Shown here one piece after another: positions 44,292-52,031 of a stretch of 55,952 nucleotides of DNA. The DNA is taken from positions 1-55,952 of the forward strand of contig DDWZ01000004.1 in the NCBI GenBank assembly GCA_002347095.1, given 5' to 3'. The position numbers and the translations under genes are program-made. This DNA comes from Desulfobulbaceae bacterium UBA2273. Its GTDB lineage: Bacteria > Desulfobacterota > Desulfobulbia > Desulfobulbales > Desulfurivibrionaceae. Every line of letters begins with the position of its first letter. The stretch's first letter is position 1. The notes under the pieces were generated by a model. That model saw nothing but the letters and a program-made list of their open reading frames with translations. It was not told the DNA's origin and did no database searches.

Positions 44292-45422
44292 TTACTTGAT
44301 ATGGCTGGTGAACTTGAACTGGGTGGTGGTTCTCCAGGTATCGTACGCCAAGCGGTAATCATCAACAGACTTGATGGTGAACGGGATACCGGTCTTTTCG
44401 AAGAATTTCTCCCAACCGATCCGGGCAGCCCACTCGCCAACGCGCTCATACTTACGGGCGTCCTTGGCGTAGGTCTCAAGAATGTTCTTCACCGCGGCAA
44501 CGGTCTCCGGCCAGCGAGGCGGGGTGTTGGGCAGGAAGGGGATAACCAGCTTGGAGAACATCGGCGCCTTTCTGGAGTTGGAAACCTTGCCGCCTACCAG
44601 AATGGCGATACCGTCACCATCCGGATCAGCCAAAGGCATTGCCGGACACATGGTGTAGCAGTTACCGCAGAACATGCAGCGATCGGCGTTAACCTTAACG
44701 GACTTGATGTCCTCGCCGGCGCTGTTCTTCACGGTTGCAGGCTTAACAGCGCCCAGGGGACATGCGGAGATGGCCAGGGGCAGCTCGCACAAACCGGTGA
44801 TCGCATCGTGGTCGATCATCGGCGGTTTCCGATGCACGCCGAGGATGGCGATATCGGAAGCATGCACCGCGCCGCACATGTTCAGGCAGCAAGCCAATGC
44901 AACACGAACCTGGGCGGGCAGCTTGTGGCTGACGAAGTAGTCAAACAGCTCATCCATAACCGCCTTAACAACGCCGGAAGCGTCGGTAGCCGGGGTATGG
45001 CAGTGGATCCAGCCCTGGGTATGCACGCAGTTGCTGACGGAAGCGCCGGTGCCGCCAACCGGGAAACGGTTGCCGCGGCCCTTCAGGTCGTCCAGCAGGG
45101 GCTGAACCTTGGCCTTGGAGTCAACCATGAACTCAACGTTGTTCCGGGTGGTCCAACGAACGTAGCCATCGCAATGCTTATCGGCAACGTCGCAGATCTC
45201 GCGGATCAGTTCGATACTGATGAGACGGGCTGCGCCAACGCGGACGGTATAGCACTCGTCGCCGCTCTCGCCCTTGTGCATCAAAACGCCGGGCTGAATG
45301 AGCTCGTGGTACAGCCATTTGCCGTAGTTCTTTTTAACAACCGGCGGAAAAAACTGCTCGTAATGTGGCGGCCCGATGTCTGTGATTCTGTCGGCCATCG
45401 GATTCTCTGGATCGTAACCCAT
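44292..45422 (-). CDS. dsrB: dissimilatory sulfite reductase subunit beta
   Basis: Beta chain of the siroamide- and [4Fe-4S]-containing sulfite reductase. The 376-residue sequence shows [12 protein letters not shown], the cofactor-proximal Cys pattern ([18 protein letters not shown] and [18 protein letters not shown]), and an inserted ferredoxin domain with [19 protein letters not shown]. Length and motifs are complete, so the subunit should be active. AGGAGG lies eight bases before the ATG. dsrA lies 64 bases upstream. Confidence 0.98.
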   Translation of the reverse strand: MGYDPENPMADRITDIGPPHYEQFFPPVVKKNYGKWLYHELIQPGVLMHKGESGDECYTVRVGAARLISIELIREICDVADKHCDGYVRWTTRNNVEFMVDSKAKVQPLLDDLKGRGNRFPVGGTGASVSNCVHTQGWIHCHTPATDASGVVKAVMDELFDYFVSHKLPAQVRVALACCLNMCGAVHASDIAILGVHRKPPMIDHDAITGLCELPLAISACPLGAVKPATVKNSAGEDIKSVKVNADRCMFCGNCYTMCPAMPLADPDGDGIAILVGGKVSNSRKAPMFSKLVIPFLPNTPPRWPETVAAVKNILETYAKDARKYERVGEWAARIGWEKFFEKTGIPFTIKSVDDYRLAYDTWRTTTQFKFTSHIK

Positions 45423-45486
45423 GATAATTCCTCCTAATATCGTGAAATCTAAAAGTTCAGTGTAGTATCAGCAACAGCCACGCTCC

Positions 45487-46773
45487 TTACTGGGCGTTAC
45501 GCTTGCGGAATTCCTTAATGTCACGCTCAAAGCCGCCTTCAACCTCGTCTTCCTGCCAGAATACATAGGGGTTGGAGCGGGGTTCCTTGATATGCTGCGG
45601 CAGAGGGGTTACTTCCATAACCTTCAAGAAGGTGGGCAGACCTACGCGCATGATGGTCTCACCAACGCGCTCGCGGTTTTTGCCGACTTCCATCCACCAA
45701 TCCCAGATCTTCTCGATAACTTCGACAACCTCTGCGTACTCGCCATCCTCGTTCTTTTTGACCTCAAGGAAGGGGATGGTCATGGTGGCGAACTGGGCGC
45801 CGTCAAGAATCGGGGCCTTGGCGCCGACACAGATGGTCGCGCCCTGCTTCAAACCGGGACGCAGTGCGCGGGGCATTACGTTAATGCAATGCATGCAGCG
45901 GGTGCATTCTGAGTTGTCGATCTTGAGGGTATCGCCTTCCATCCACATACATTCGGTGGGGCACAGATCAAGAACCTCTTTTTTGATGTCGAATTTACCC
46001 CAATCCTTGCCGGAGTGCGCGCCGGCGTTGGGAATGAAGTCACCCTTGATGTAGCCCTTAACCGCAGCCTGATCGATGCGGATATCGTCACGCCAGGTGC
46101 CGATAACAGCAAAGTCGGAACGGGCGATGGCGGCAACGCAGTCGTTGGGGCAACCGGAGAATTTGAATTTGAACTTGTAGGGGAATGCGGGACGATGGAT
46201 TTCGTCCTGGTAGTGCATGGTCAGGGTGTGGCAGAGATCCTGGGTGTCGTAGCAACCCCACTCGCAACGGGCGCGGCCAAGGCAGCATTCCGGAGTACGC
46301 AGGTTGGAGCCGGAACCGCCGAGATCCTGATTCAGATCGTGGGTCAGTTCGTAGAACAGGGGCTCCAGGTTCGGGGTGGTGGTGCCGAGAAGAACCAGGT
46401 CGCCGGTGGAGCCGTGCATATTGGTCATACCGGAACCGTATTTCTCCCAGAGGTTGCAGATGTCGCGAAGTTTCGCGCTGCTGTAGAACTTACTGGAAGG
46501 CTGGTTCAAACGTACGGTGTGGAAGTGGGCCACGCCAGGGAACCGATCCGGCACGTCGGAATAACGGCCGACGATACCGCCGCCGTAACCGAAAACACCA
46601 ACGATGCCGCCGTGTTTCCAATGGGTAATCTTGTCCCTGAAAGACAGCTCAAGCTGACCCAGAATATCAAAACATTCGGGCTTTTTCTCTGCCTGACGCT
46701 TCAGGTCAGTGACGAAACTCGGCCACGGGCCTTTTTCGAGCTCGTCCAACAAAGGCGTATCATGCTTCGGCAT
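45487..46773 (-). CDS. dsrA: dissimilatory sulfite reductase subunit alpha
   Basis: Alpha chain of the sulfite reductase, first gene of the operon. At 428 residues it has the usual length. Motifs include FGYGGGIVGRYSDVP, MHGSTGDLVLLGTTT, CCLGRARCEWGCYDTQ and FKFSGCPNDCVAAIARSD (siroheme-Fe-S ligands), and the ferredoxin domain with CTRCMHCINVMPRAL. AGGGAGG lies eight bases before the ATG. The enzyme works in the cytoplasm with DsrC and the DsrMKJOP membrane complex, neither of which is in this window. Confidence 0.98.
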   Translation of the reverse strand: MPKHDTPLLDELEKGPWPSFVTDLKRQAEKKPECFDILGQLELSFRDKITHWKHGGIVGVFGYGGGIVGRYSDVPDRFPGVAHFHTVRLNQPSSKFYSSAKLRDICNLWEKYGSGMTNMHGSTGDLVLLGTTTPNLEPLFYELTHDLNQDLGGSGSNLRTPECCLGRARCEWGCYDTQDLCHTLTMHYQDEIHRPAFPYKFKFKFSGCPNDCVAAIARSDFAVIGTWRDDIRIDQAAVKGYIKGDFIPNAGAHSGKDWGKFDIKKEVLDLCPTECMWMEGDTLKIDNSECTRCMHCINVMPRALRPGLKQGATICVGAKAPILDGAQFATMTIPFLEVKKNEDGEYAEVVEVIEKIWDWWMEVGKNRERVGETIMRVGLPTFLKVMEVTPLPQHIKEPRSNPYVFWQEDEVEGGFERDIKEFRKRNAQ

Positions 46774-47231
46774 TGTCGATTCCTCCCTTACTAAGGTAAA
46801 TTAAATAGGTTTCCAATAAATAAACAGTTCGCCCCGCACCATATTTCCCACTCGCAGCACTGGAGGGGCTTTCGAGGCAGGGCGATTGTGACTCCATGTA
46901 AAATCTGAACAGTGATTCAGTCAGAGGACCATAGCCAGTGGAGCACTCTTTGTCAATAAAAAATGACAGGCTCCCGCCCGTGTTTTCATCTCCGCGTTTC
47001 CCTGCCCATTATCCTCAGCCCAGAGGGGTTGCCGACCCGGTTGCCCCAGAAAAATTGAGCACCACCATCCTCCTCTTTTGTCCGGTTTTTTCTTCTGGCC
47101 GAACAGTCGCATGAAGGGGTTTATCTCCTCTTTTTTTTCCTGTACAGTACAGGCACTCTTTACAAACCGTTCGTCATGCTGACAAAACCAAGACTATTGT
47201 GTTACAAACGCTACCCCACGAGGAAGCTCCT
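46774..47231. other. intergenic region upstream of dsrA and the DUF134 gene
   Basis: About 458 bases between divergent genes, where the dsr promoter must lie. I see a 5-bp dyad (ctgaa/ttcag) at 46906-46921, an AT-rich block close to dsrA at 46790-46830, and the dyad at 47139-47153. A 63-codon minus-strand frame (46921-47112, MRLFGQKKKPDKRGG) has a ribosome-like AGGAG about 12 bases before its ATG and could be a small protein; support is weak. Confidence 0.5.
47139..47153. promoter_or_regulatory. CCTGTAC-A-GTACAGG dyad
   Basis: A perfect 7-bp inverted repeat with one central base, 79 bases upstream of the DUF134 regulator start. It has the size and symmetry of a dimeric repressor operator; autoregulation by that regulator is a possibility. 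No protein assignment can be made from the sequence. Confidence 0.5.
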
Positions 47232-47537
47232 GTGCCGAGACCAAAGAAAATACGCCATTGCGAAGGGAGGAAATGCGGCAAAGCGTTCAAACCCGCCCGG
47301 ATACCCTTGACGGAATTGACCCACATCCCCCTGCTCCAGGATGAACTGGAAACCTTGCGGCTTTGCGATTTGCAGGGGTTGACCCAGGAGCAGGCCGGAG
47401 TCAGCATGGGGATTTCACGGGGAACGGTGCAAAGAATCCTGACCTCGGCCCGGAGCAAGGTCGCCCAAGCGCTGGTCGAGGGCGCCGCCCTCATCATCGA
47501 AGACAGCCCCCCCCTCGAGGAAGAACTACCGGGATGA
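47232..47537 (+). CDS. DUF134-family DNA-binding protein
   Basis: A 101-residue protein starting with GTG at 47232 (GAGGAA eight bases upstream). It opens VPRPKKIRHCEGRKCGKAF, with a Cys pair, then a sigma-like helix-turn-helix (LTQEQAGVSMGISRGTVQR). DUF134 proteins are commonly encoded with NifX/NifB-type metal-cofactor proteins, as here, where a NifX-like gene converges two bases from its stop. They are thought to be regulators; the target is unknown. A TTG at 47199 is in frame but unlikely. Confidence 0.87.
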   Translation: MPRPKKIRHCEGRKCGKAFKPARIPLTELTHIPLLQDELETLRLCDLQGLTQEQAGVSMGISRGTVQRILTSARSKVAQALVEGAALIIEDSPPLEEELPG

Positions 47538-47539
47538 AA

Positions 47540-47944
47540 TCAGTGCCCCTCGCCATGACAGTTGCCGTGTCCCTGGCAGGCCTGGGTGGGCTCCATCAAA
47601 ATCAGCTTGTTTTCGAGCATGCCGGAAACAACCTCGGCCACCGTTTCAAAGGCATGACGGGCAGCAAAGTAAACGTCAATGCCAACTTGGGCAAACCCCT
47701 GCAGCGGCCTTGCGCCCATGCCCGCCACGAGAATGGCCTGCACGCCATGATCCTTGAGCATGCCCACCGGTTCCATGCAGCCGCCGGCGCCATGCGCGAC
47801 GCTGGCAACCGTTTCCACCCCGACGATGTTGCCGTTTTCCAGATCGACCAGGGTGAACAGGTCACAATGCCCGAAATGTTCGGAACGTCCGCCCTCAAGT
47901 CCGCCAGGATTGTTTGAAGGCACTGCTATCCGCTTCTTGTCCAT
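47540..47944 (-). CDS. NifX/NifB-family Fe-Mo cofactor-binding-like protein
   Basis: A 134-residue protein of the dinitrogenase iron-molybdenum cofactor-binding family, also seen in the sulfate-reducer orange-protein system. It begins MDKKRIAVPSNNPGG, then SEHFGHCDLFTLVDLE and AGGCMEPVGMLKDHGV, and ends in a His/Cys-rich tail (CQGHGNCHGEGH) suited to metal binding. GAGGAG lies eight bases before the ATG. It is in line with the downstream part of a minus-strand run with the transporter and DUF302 genes. No nitrogenase genes are visible, so the bound cofactor is unknown. Confidence 0.88.
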   Translation of the reverse strand: MDKKRIAVPSNNPGGLEGGRSEHFGHCDLFTLVDLENGNIVGVETVASVAHGAGGCMEPVGMLKDHGVQAILVAGMGARPLQGFAQVGIDVYFAARHAFETVAEVVSGMLENKLILMEPTQACQGHGNCHGEGH

Positions 47945-47981
47945 GGTATTTCTCCTCTCGTTTACACAATATGTTTGATTG

Positions 47982-48968
47982 TTAATTCGCACTGGGCGCG
48001 GGCCCGAAAATCCTGTCACTGAATTTCACATACCAGGCCGCGGACTGCACCTGGATAATATAGGATACCGCGATAATCAACGCGGCATCCGCGCCCTTCT
48101 CTCCGAAAGCATTGATGGCGATGGCCAGGGCGATGGAAAGATTGCGCATCACCGTGCCGTAGACCAGGGCGATGGCGTCGCCGCGGGCAAAAAACAGCTT
48201 GCCGACCACGGTGCTCAGGCCAAAATTCAAGCCATACATGATGAGCAGCGGCGCCAGAATCCCGCCGAGGATGGCCGGGTTCTCGGATATTCCCCTGGCC
48301 TTCAGGGCAATGGCCACAAAGACGATGCCCAGCACCCCCACCGTGGACAGGGAGGGAAAACGGGGCGCCCAGGTGTTTTTAAACTCTTGGGGCCCATATT
48401 TCTGCAAAAACACTTGCCTGGTCAGGTATCCGAGCAGCATGGGCAGAAAAACAATAATGAGGATCTGCTTGGCCACCAGCAGCAGATCGACATCCACCCT
48501 GGCGCCCATGAGCGCCTGCACATAGAACGGGGTCACCAGCGAGCCCAGGGTTAGGCCGATGACGGTCATATTGACGGCGGCGGCCAGATTGCCCTTGGCA
48601 AAACCGGTCCAGGAAATGGTCATGCCGCTGGTGGGCAGCAGGGAGGCAAGCAAAAGCCCCAGGGCCATGTACGGCTGGTCCCTGAAGAAGATAAGCCCCA
48701 GGCCATAGGCAATAAAAGGGACCACGAGAAAGTTGATGGACTGGGCGGAAAGTTGCAGCCCGACATTCTTGATCCCGTCCTGCAAGGCCTTGATGTTCAG
48801 GGTCACCATCATGGGATAGACCATGAGAAAGGTAAGGGGCAGAATCAACCCCTTAAGAACGCCCAGGGATGCCGGGCCGGCGCTGATCCCGAACAGGTAG
48901 CCCGCCGCCATCATGGCCGGAATGACCACCACCAGCCGCTTGTTGATCTTGATCAAAAAATTCCACAT
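47982..48968 (-). CDS. BASS/ACR3-family transporter
   Basis: A 328-residue membrane protein with about ten helices in the bile acid:sodium symporter/arsenite-exporter fold. Features are PMMVTLNIKALQDG, ASLLPTSGMTISWTGFAKGN and the late GTVMRNLSIALAIA, which contain the crossing-helix motifs. Known members move arsenite or organic anions. Arsenite cannot be claimed: the characteristic Cys of ACR3 is not obvious, and the neighbours are redox and metal-cofactor genes. The start at 48968 has GGAGGGAG upstream. Confidence 0.82.
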   Translation of the reverse strand: MWNFLIKINKRLVVVIPAMMAAGYLFGISAGPASLGVLKGLILPLTFLMVYPMMVTLNIKALQDGIKNVGLQLSAQSINFLVVPFIAYGLGLIFFRDQPYMALGLLLASLLPTSGMTISWTGFAKGNLAAAVNMTVIGLTLGSLVTPFYVQALMGARVDVDLLLVAKQILIIVFLPMLLGYLTRQVFLQKYGPQEFKNTWAPRFPSLSTVGVLGIVFVAIALKARGISENPAILGGILAPLLIMYGLNFGLSTVVGKLFFARGDAIALVYGTVMRNLSIALAIAINAFGEKGADAALIIAVSYIIQVQSAAWYVKFSDRIFGPAPSAN

Positions 48969-49019
48969 GCCAAATCTCCCTCCGTATTGTGCCCCGAACA
49001 CTCCGTGCGCCGGCCGAGA

Positions 49020-49430
49020 CTATTTCGCCTCTTCAATCATCTCGATTATTTTATTGTACGTCTCCGCCAGGGATGCCGGGAACTGCTCATCATCGATCAC
49101 GGCCCTGATATTGTCGGCGCTGAAGCTCAAAAAACGGATTTGGGTTTTGCCGTTCTGGGTAAAGGTCATGATAAACTTGGGCATCAGCACCGCCCGCTCG
49201 GGATTGGCGGAAAGACTTTTTGCCGCCTTTTCCGGCTTGCAGACCTGGATCATGTGCAGATCAAACCCCTCGGCAACCTCGGCCCCATGCTTGCCAAAGG
49301 AATGCGCCATCTCCATTTTTTCCTCGTTGTGGATGATAAAGCCGTACTTTTTGACCACCCCGCCAAGATCCTTGACAAATTGGGTATTGCTCTTACTGGT
49401 TTCCGTTGCAAAAAGGTTGTCCCGTTTCAT
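49020..49430 (-). CDS. DUF302-like small protein
   Basis: A 136-residue cytoplasmic protein. It reads like the DUF302 fold, with an N-terminal helix (FVKDLGGVVKKYGFII), a middle strand-helix part (FDLHMIQVCKPEKAAKSL) and a C-terminal VIDDEQFPASLAETYNKI. The single Cys of the HMIQVCKP segment is a feature of the family. AAGGAG lies eight bases before the ATG. It precedes the transporter gene on the minus strand by 51 bases. Function is unknown; redox or metal association is common for the family. Confidence 0.7.
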   Translation of the reverse strand: MKRDNLFATETSKSNTQFVKDLGGVVKKYGFIIHNEEKMEMAHSFGKHGAEVAEGFDLHMIQVCKPEKAAKSLSANPERAVLMPKFIMTFTQNGKTQIRFLSFSADNIRAVIDDEQFPASLAETYNKIIEMIEEAK

Positions 49431-49665
49431 GCCGCTGCTCTCCTTACCAAAGTATTTTTCCGTCTATGAAGAAAACATAAGTTTTGTGCATATACCCATT
49501 TATAAAGAGCGCGGACAGGCCTGTCAAGGGAGAACTTAAGAAGATAATAAAATATTGAGATGCCGGGTTGAAACGTTTGACAGCCCGATTCTTTCGCGAT
49601 ACGCTACGCCATTCTCCAGGACACCAGACAGATTGATCAACCTGTTAAACCATAAGGAAACGACC

Positions 49666-51390
49666 ATGGGAAAAAAAATCGTAATCATCGGCGGGGTTGC
49701 CGCCGGACCAAAATCCGCCTGCCGGGTAAAACGCCTCCTGCCCGATGCCGAGGTGACCATCATCGATCAGGACAGCCTGATCTCCTACGGCGGCTGCGGC
49801 ATCCCCTACTATGTCTCGGGCGATGTCTCCGACGAGAAGGAATTGCGCAACACCAGCTTCCACATGACCAGGGACGAAGCCTTTTTTCTCAAGGCCAAGG
49901 GGGTTACGGCCCGAACCAACACCCGCGCCCTGGACATTGACCGCAAGGCAAAGGTCGTGCATATCGAAAACGTGCACACCGGCGCCAAGGAATCCATCCC
50001 CTACGACAATCTGGTCCTGGCCACCGGCACCAAACCCAACATGCTGCCCATTCCCGGCGCCGATTTGGACGGGGTGTTCACCATCAGCGACCTGCACAAG
50101 GCCATCGCCATCAAGGAACGCATCGCCAGGGGCGAAGTGAGCCAGGCAGTGGTCATCGGCGGCGGCGCCATCGGCATTGAAATGGCCGAAGCGTTTTCCG
50201 ACCTCTGGGGCATCAAAACCACCATCCTCGAATTCATGCCGCAGATCATGCCCCGCATCGTGGATTGGGAATTTGCCCGGATGCTGGAAACCCATCTTAC
50301 GGAAAGCGGGGTCGATGTCTTTACCAGCGAGGCAGCCTCCGCCATCGAGGGTGAAAACGGCAAGGTGCGCAGGGTCGTCACCCCCAAACGGACCCTGGAG
50401 GCGGACTTGGTGGTAATGGCCGTGGGCGTCCGGGCGAGAAGCGAACTGGCGCAGGCTGCCGGGCTCCTCGTTTCCCCCATGGGCAATATCGTGGTCAACG
50501 AGCGGTTGCAGACCTCGGACCCCAGCATCTACGCGGCTGGCGACTGCATCGAGGTCAAAAACATGGTCTCCGGCAAAAGCTCCATCGCCCCCATGGGTTC
50601 GCTGGCCAACCGCGAAGGCAGGATCGTCGGCGACAACATCGCCGGCATCCCTACCAAATACAAGGGCTGGATCGGCAGCTTCACCATGAAGGCTTTCGAA
50701 CGCTGCATCGCCGCCACCGGCCTCTCCCTGGAATCTGCCCTGGCCGAGGGTTTCGACGCCGCCGCAGTGACCACCGCCCAATCGGACCGGGCCCACTTCT
50801 TCCCAACCGAGGCGATCATCCCGCTCCGGCTGGTTTTCGACAAGCGAACCCGCAAGGCGCTTGGCGTTCAGGGTTTCGGCCCCATGGGCGATGCGGTGCT
50901 GGCCCGCATCGACGCAGCGGCCGCAATCATCGGCCAGGGTGGCACCATCGACGACCTCAGCCAATTGGAAATGGCCTACGCCCCGCCTTTTGCCACGGCC
51001 CTTGATGCCCTGAATGCCACGGCAAACGCGGCGGACAACCTGGCCGCCGGCCGCCTCCGCTATGTAAGCATCCGGGACTTTCTCGCCTGGATGGAGGATT
51101 TCGCCTCGCACCCGGACTGGGTGGCCCTCGATCTCCGCCATCCCAACGAGACAGGACATTTTGTCGAAAAATACGGCAAGGAGAAGTGGCTCTCCGTGCC
51201 CTACATCGAGATCCGGGACCGGTATCAGGAGTTGCCGAAAGACAAAACCATGCTCATCATCTGCGATGCAGGCACCCGCTCTTCCGAGATCCAGATCGTT
51301 CTCGATTTCCTGGGGCTGAGCAACAATCTGGTCCTGGGTGGCGGCTTCAACGTCATCCGCCGGATCGGCGTGGCCTGGTGGCCCAACTGA
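49666..51390 (+). CDS. CoA-disulfide reductase with C-terminal rhodanese domain
   Basis: A 574-residue FAD/NAD(P)H disulfide oxidoreductase. FAD site VIIGGVAAGPKSACRVKR, single active-site Cys in YGGCGIPYYVSG, and NAD site VVIGGGAIGIEMAEAFSDLW. The rhodanese domain (about 465-574) has its own active loop ICDAGTRSSE with a Cys. Fusions of this layout reduce CoA disulfide, CoA persulfide or polysulfide (Npsr/CoADR-RHD), which fits elemental sulfur or polysulfide metabolism next to dsr. AAGGAAA lies eight bases before the ATG at 49666. It is divergent from the DUF302 gene and overlaps the PLD gene start. Confidence 0.93.
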   Translation: MGKKIVIIGGVAAGPKSACRVKRLLPDAEVTIIDQDSLISYGGCGIPYYVSGDVSDEKELRNTSFHMTRDEAFFLKAKGVTARTNTRALDIDRKAKVVHIENVHTGAKESIPYDNLVLATGTKPNMLPIPGADLDGVFTISDLHKAIAIKERIARGEVSQAVVIGGGAIGIEMAEAFSDLWGIKTTILEFMPQIMPRIVDWEFARMLETHLTESGVDVFTSEAASAIEGENGKVRRVVTPKRTLEADLVVMAVGVRARSELAQAAGLLVSPMGNIVVNERLQTSDPSIYAAGDCIEVKNMVSGKSSIAPMGSLANREGRIVGDNIAGIPTKYKGWIGSFTMKAFERCIAATGLSLESALAEGFDAAAVTTAQSDRAHFFPTEAIIPLRLVFDKRTRKALGVQGFGPMGDAVLARIDAAAAIIGQGGTIDDLSQLEMAYAPPFATALDALNATANAADNLAAGRLRYVSIRDFLAWMEDFASHPDWVALDLRHPNETGHFVEKYGKEKWLSVPYIEIRDRYQELPKDKTMLIICDAGTRSSEIQIVLDFLGLSNNLVLGGGFNVIRRIGVAWWPN

Positions 51391-51986
51391 GCTCTTCGGA
51401 CTTCCAATGCAGGAGGAGGATCGCCGGCCAAACCTCCGTGACGGCCATCCTCCTGTTCTGCCTGCTTGCCGCAAGCGTGGCTTGGGCAGCCACCGCCCAG
51501 GCGCAGGCAAGGCCTCTTGTCCAACCCGGAGCAATCCGGGCCGTACCCGATGCCGCCTATTACGACACCCTGGCCGCCCTGATCACAGGCGCCACCCGGC
51601 GCATCGATCTCGCCATGTTTCTTTTCAAAACCAGCCAGGCCGGCAACAACCGGCCGGCAGGGTTGGTCAGGGAACTGGTGGCGGCGAGACAACGGGGGGT
51701 GGCGGTGCGGGTGATCCTGGAATATTCCGGCCATGACCAGAAGCTGAACCGGGCGAACCAGGAAACAGCCGCACTTCTCAAAAAAGGTGGGGTCGCGGTT
51801 TTTTTCGACTCCCCAAACCGAACCAGTCATGCCAAGCTGGCGGTCATCGATCGCCGCTACTGCCTGGTGGGAAGCCACAATCTCACGCAATCGGCCCTCA
51901 AGCACAATCACGAACTTTCCCTGCTGCTTGACAACCCGCAGCTCGCCGAGGAAATCCTGGCCTACCTGGAGACCATCCTCAAATAA
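51378..51986 (+). CDS. exported phospholipase D-like protein (single HKD motif)
   Basis: A 202-residue protein with one complete PLD motif (HAKLAVIDRRYCLVGSHN; H, K and D in register), the size of Nuc-type endonucleases, which act as dimers. A signal sequence is seen (ILLFCLLAASVAWAATAQA), with a basic stretch before it if translation begins at the GTG at 51378 (overlapping the preceding gene). A GTG at 51438 would give a shorter N-terminus. Substrate, nucleic acid or lipid, is not decided. Its link to the reductase upstream may be positional only. Confidence 0.8.
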   Translation: MAQLSSSDFQCRRRIAGQTSVTAILLFCLLAASVAWAATAQAQARPLVQPGAIRAVPDAAYYDTLAALITGATRRIDLAMFLFKTSQAGNNRPAGLVRELVAARQRGVAVRVILEYSGHDQKLNRANQETAALLKKGGVAVFFDSPNRTSHAKLAVIDRRYCLVGSHNLTQSALKHNHELSLLLDNPQLAEEILAYLETILK

Positions 51987-52031
51987 CCTCCCGCCGCAAG
52001 CTGACAGCTTTAAGCGGACAGTCGCCACTTC

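Noticed and set aside
46921..47112. Small 63-residue gene before dsrA
   Set aside because: The ribosome-like site is too far from the ATG and the sequence has no recognisable motif; kept only as a note in the intergenic entry.
47982..48968. Arsenite exporter ACR3
   Set aside because: The fold fits, but the specific Cys and arsenic neighbours (arsR, arsC, arsM) are not seen; a broader family name is used.
49645..51534. Minus-strand frame of 629 codons opposite the CoA-disulfide reductase
   Set aside because: FAD, NAD and rhodanese motifs fix the plus-strand gene; the other frame shows only reverse-complement artefacts.
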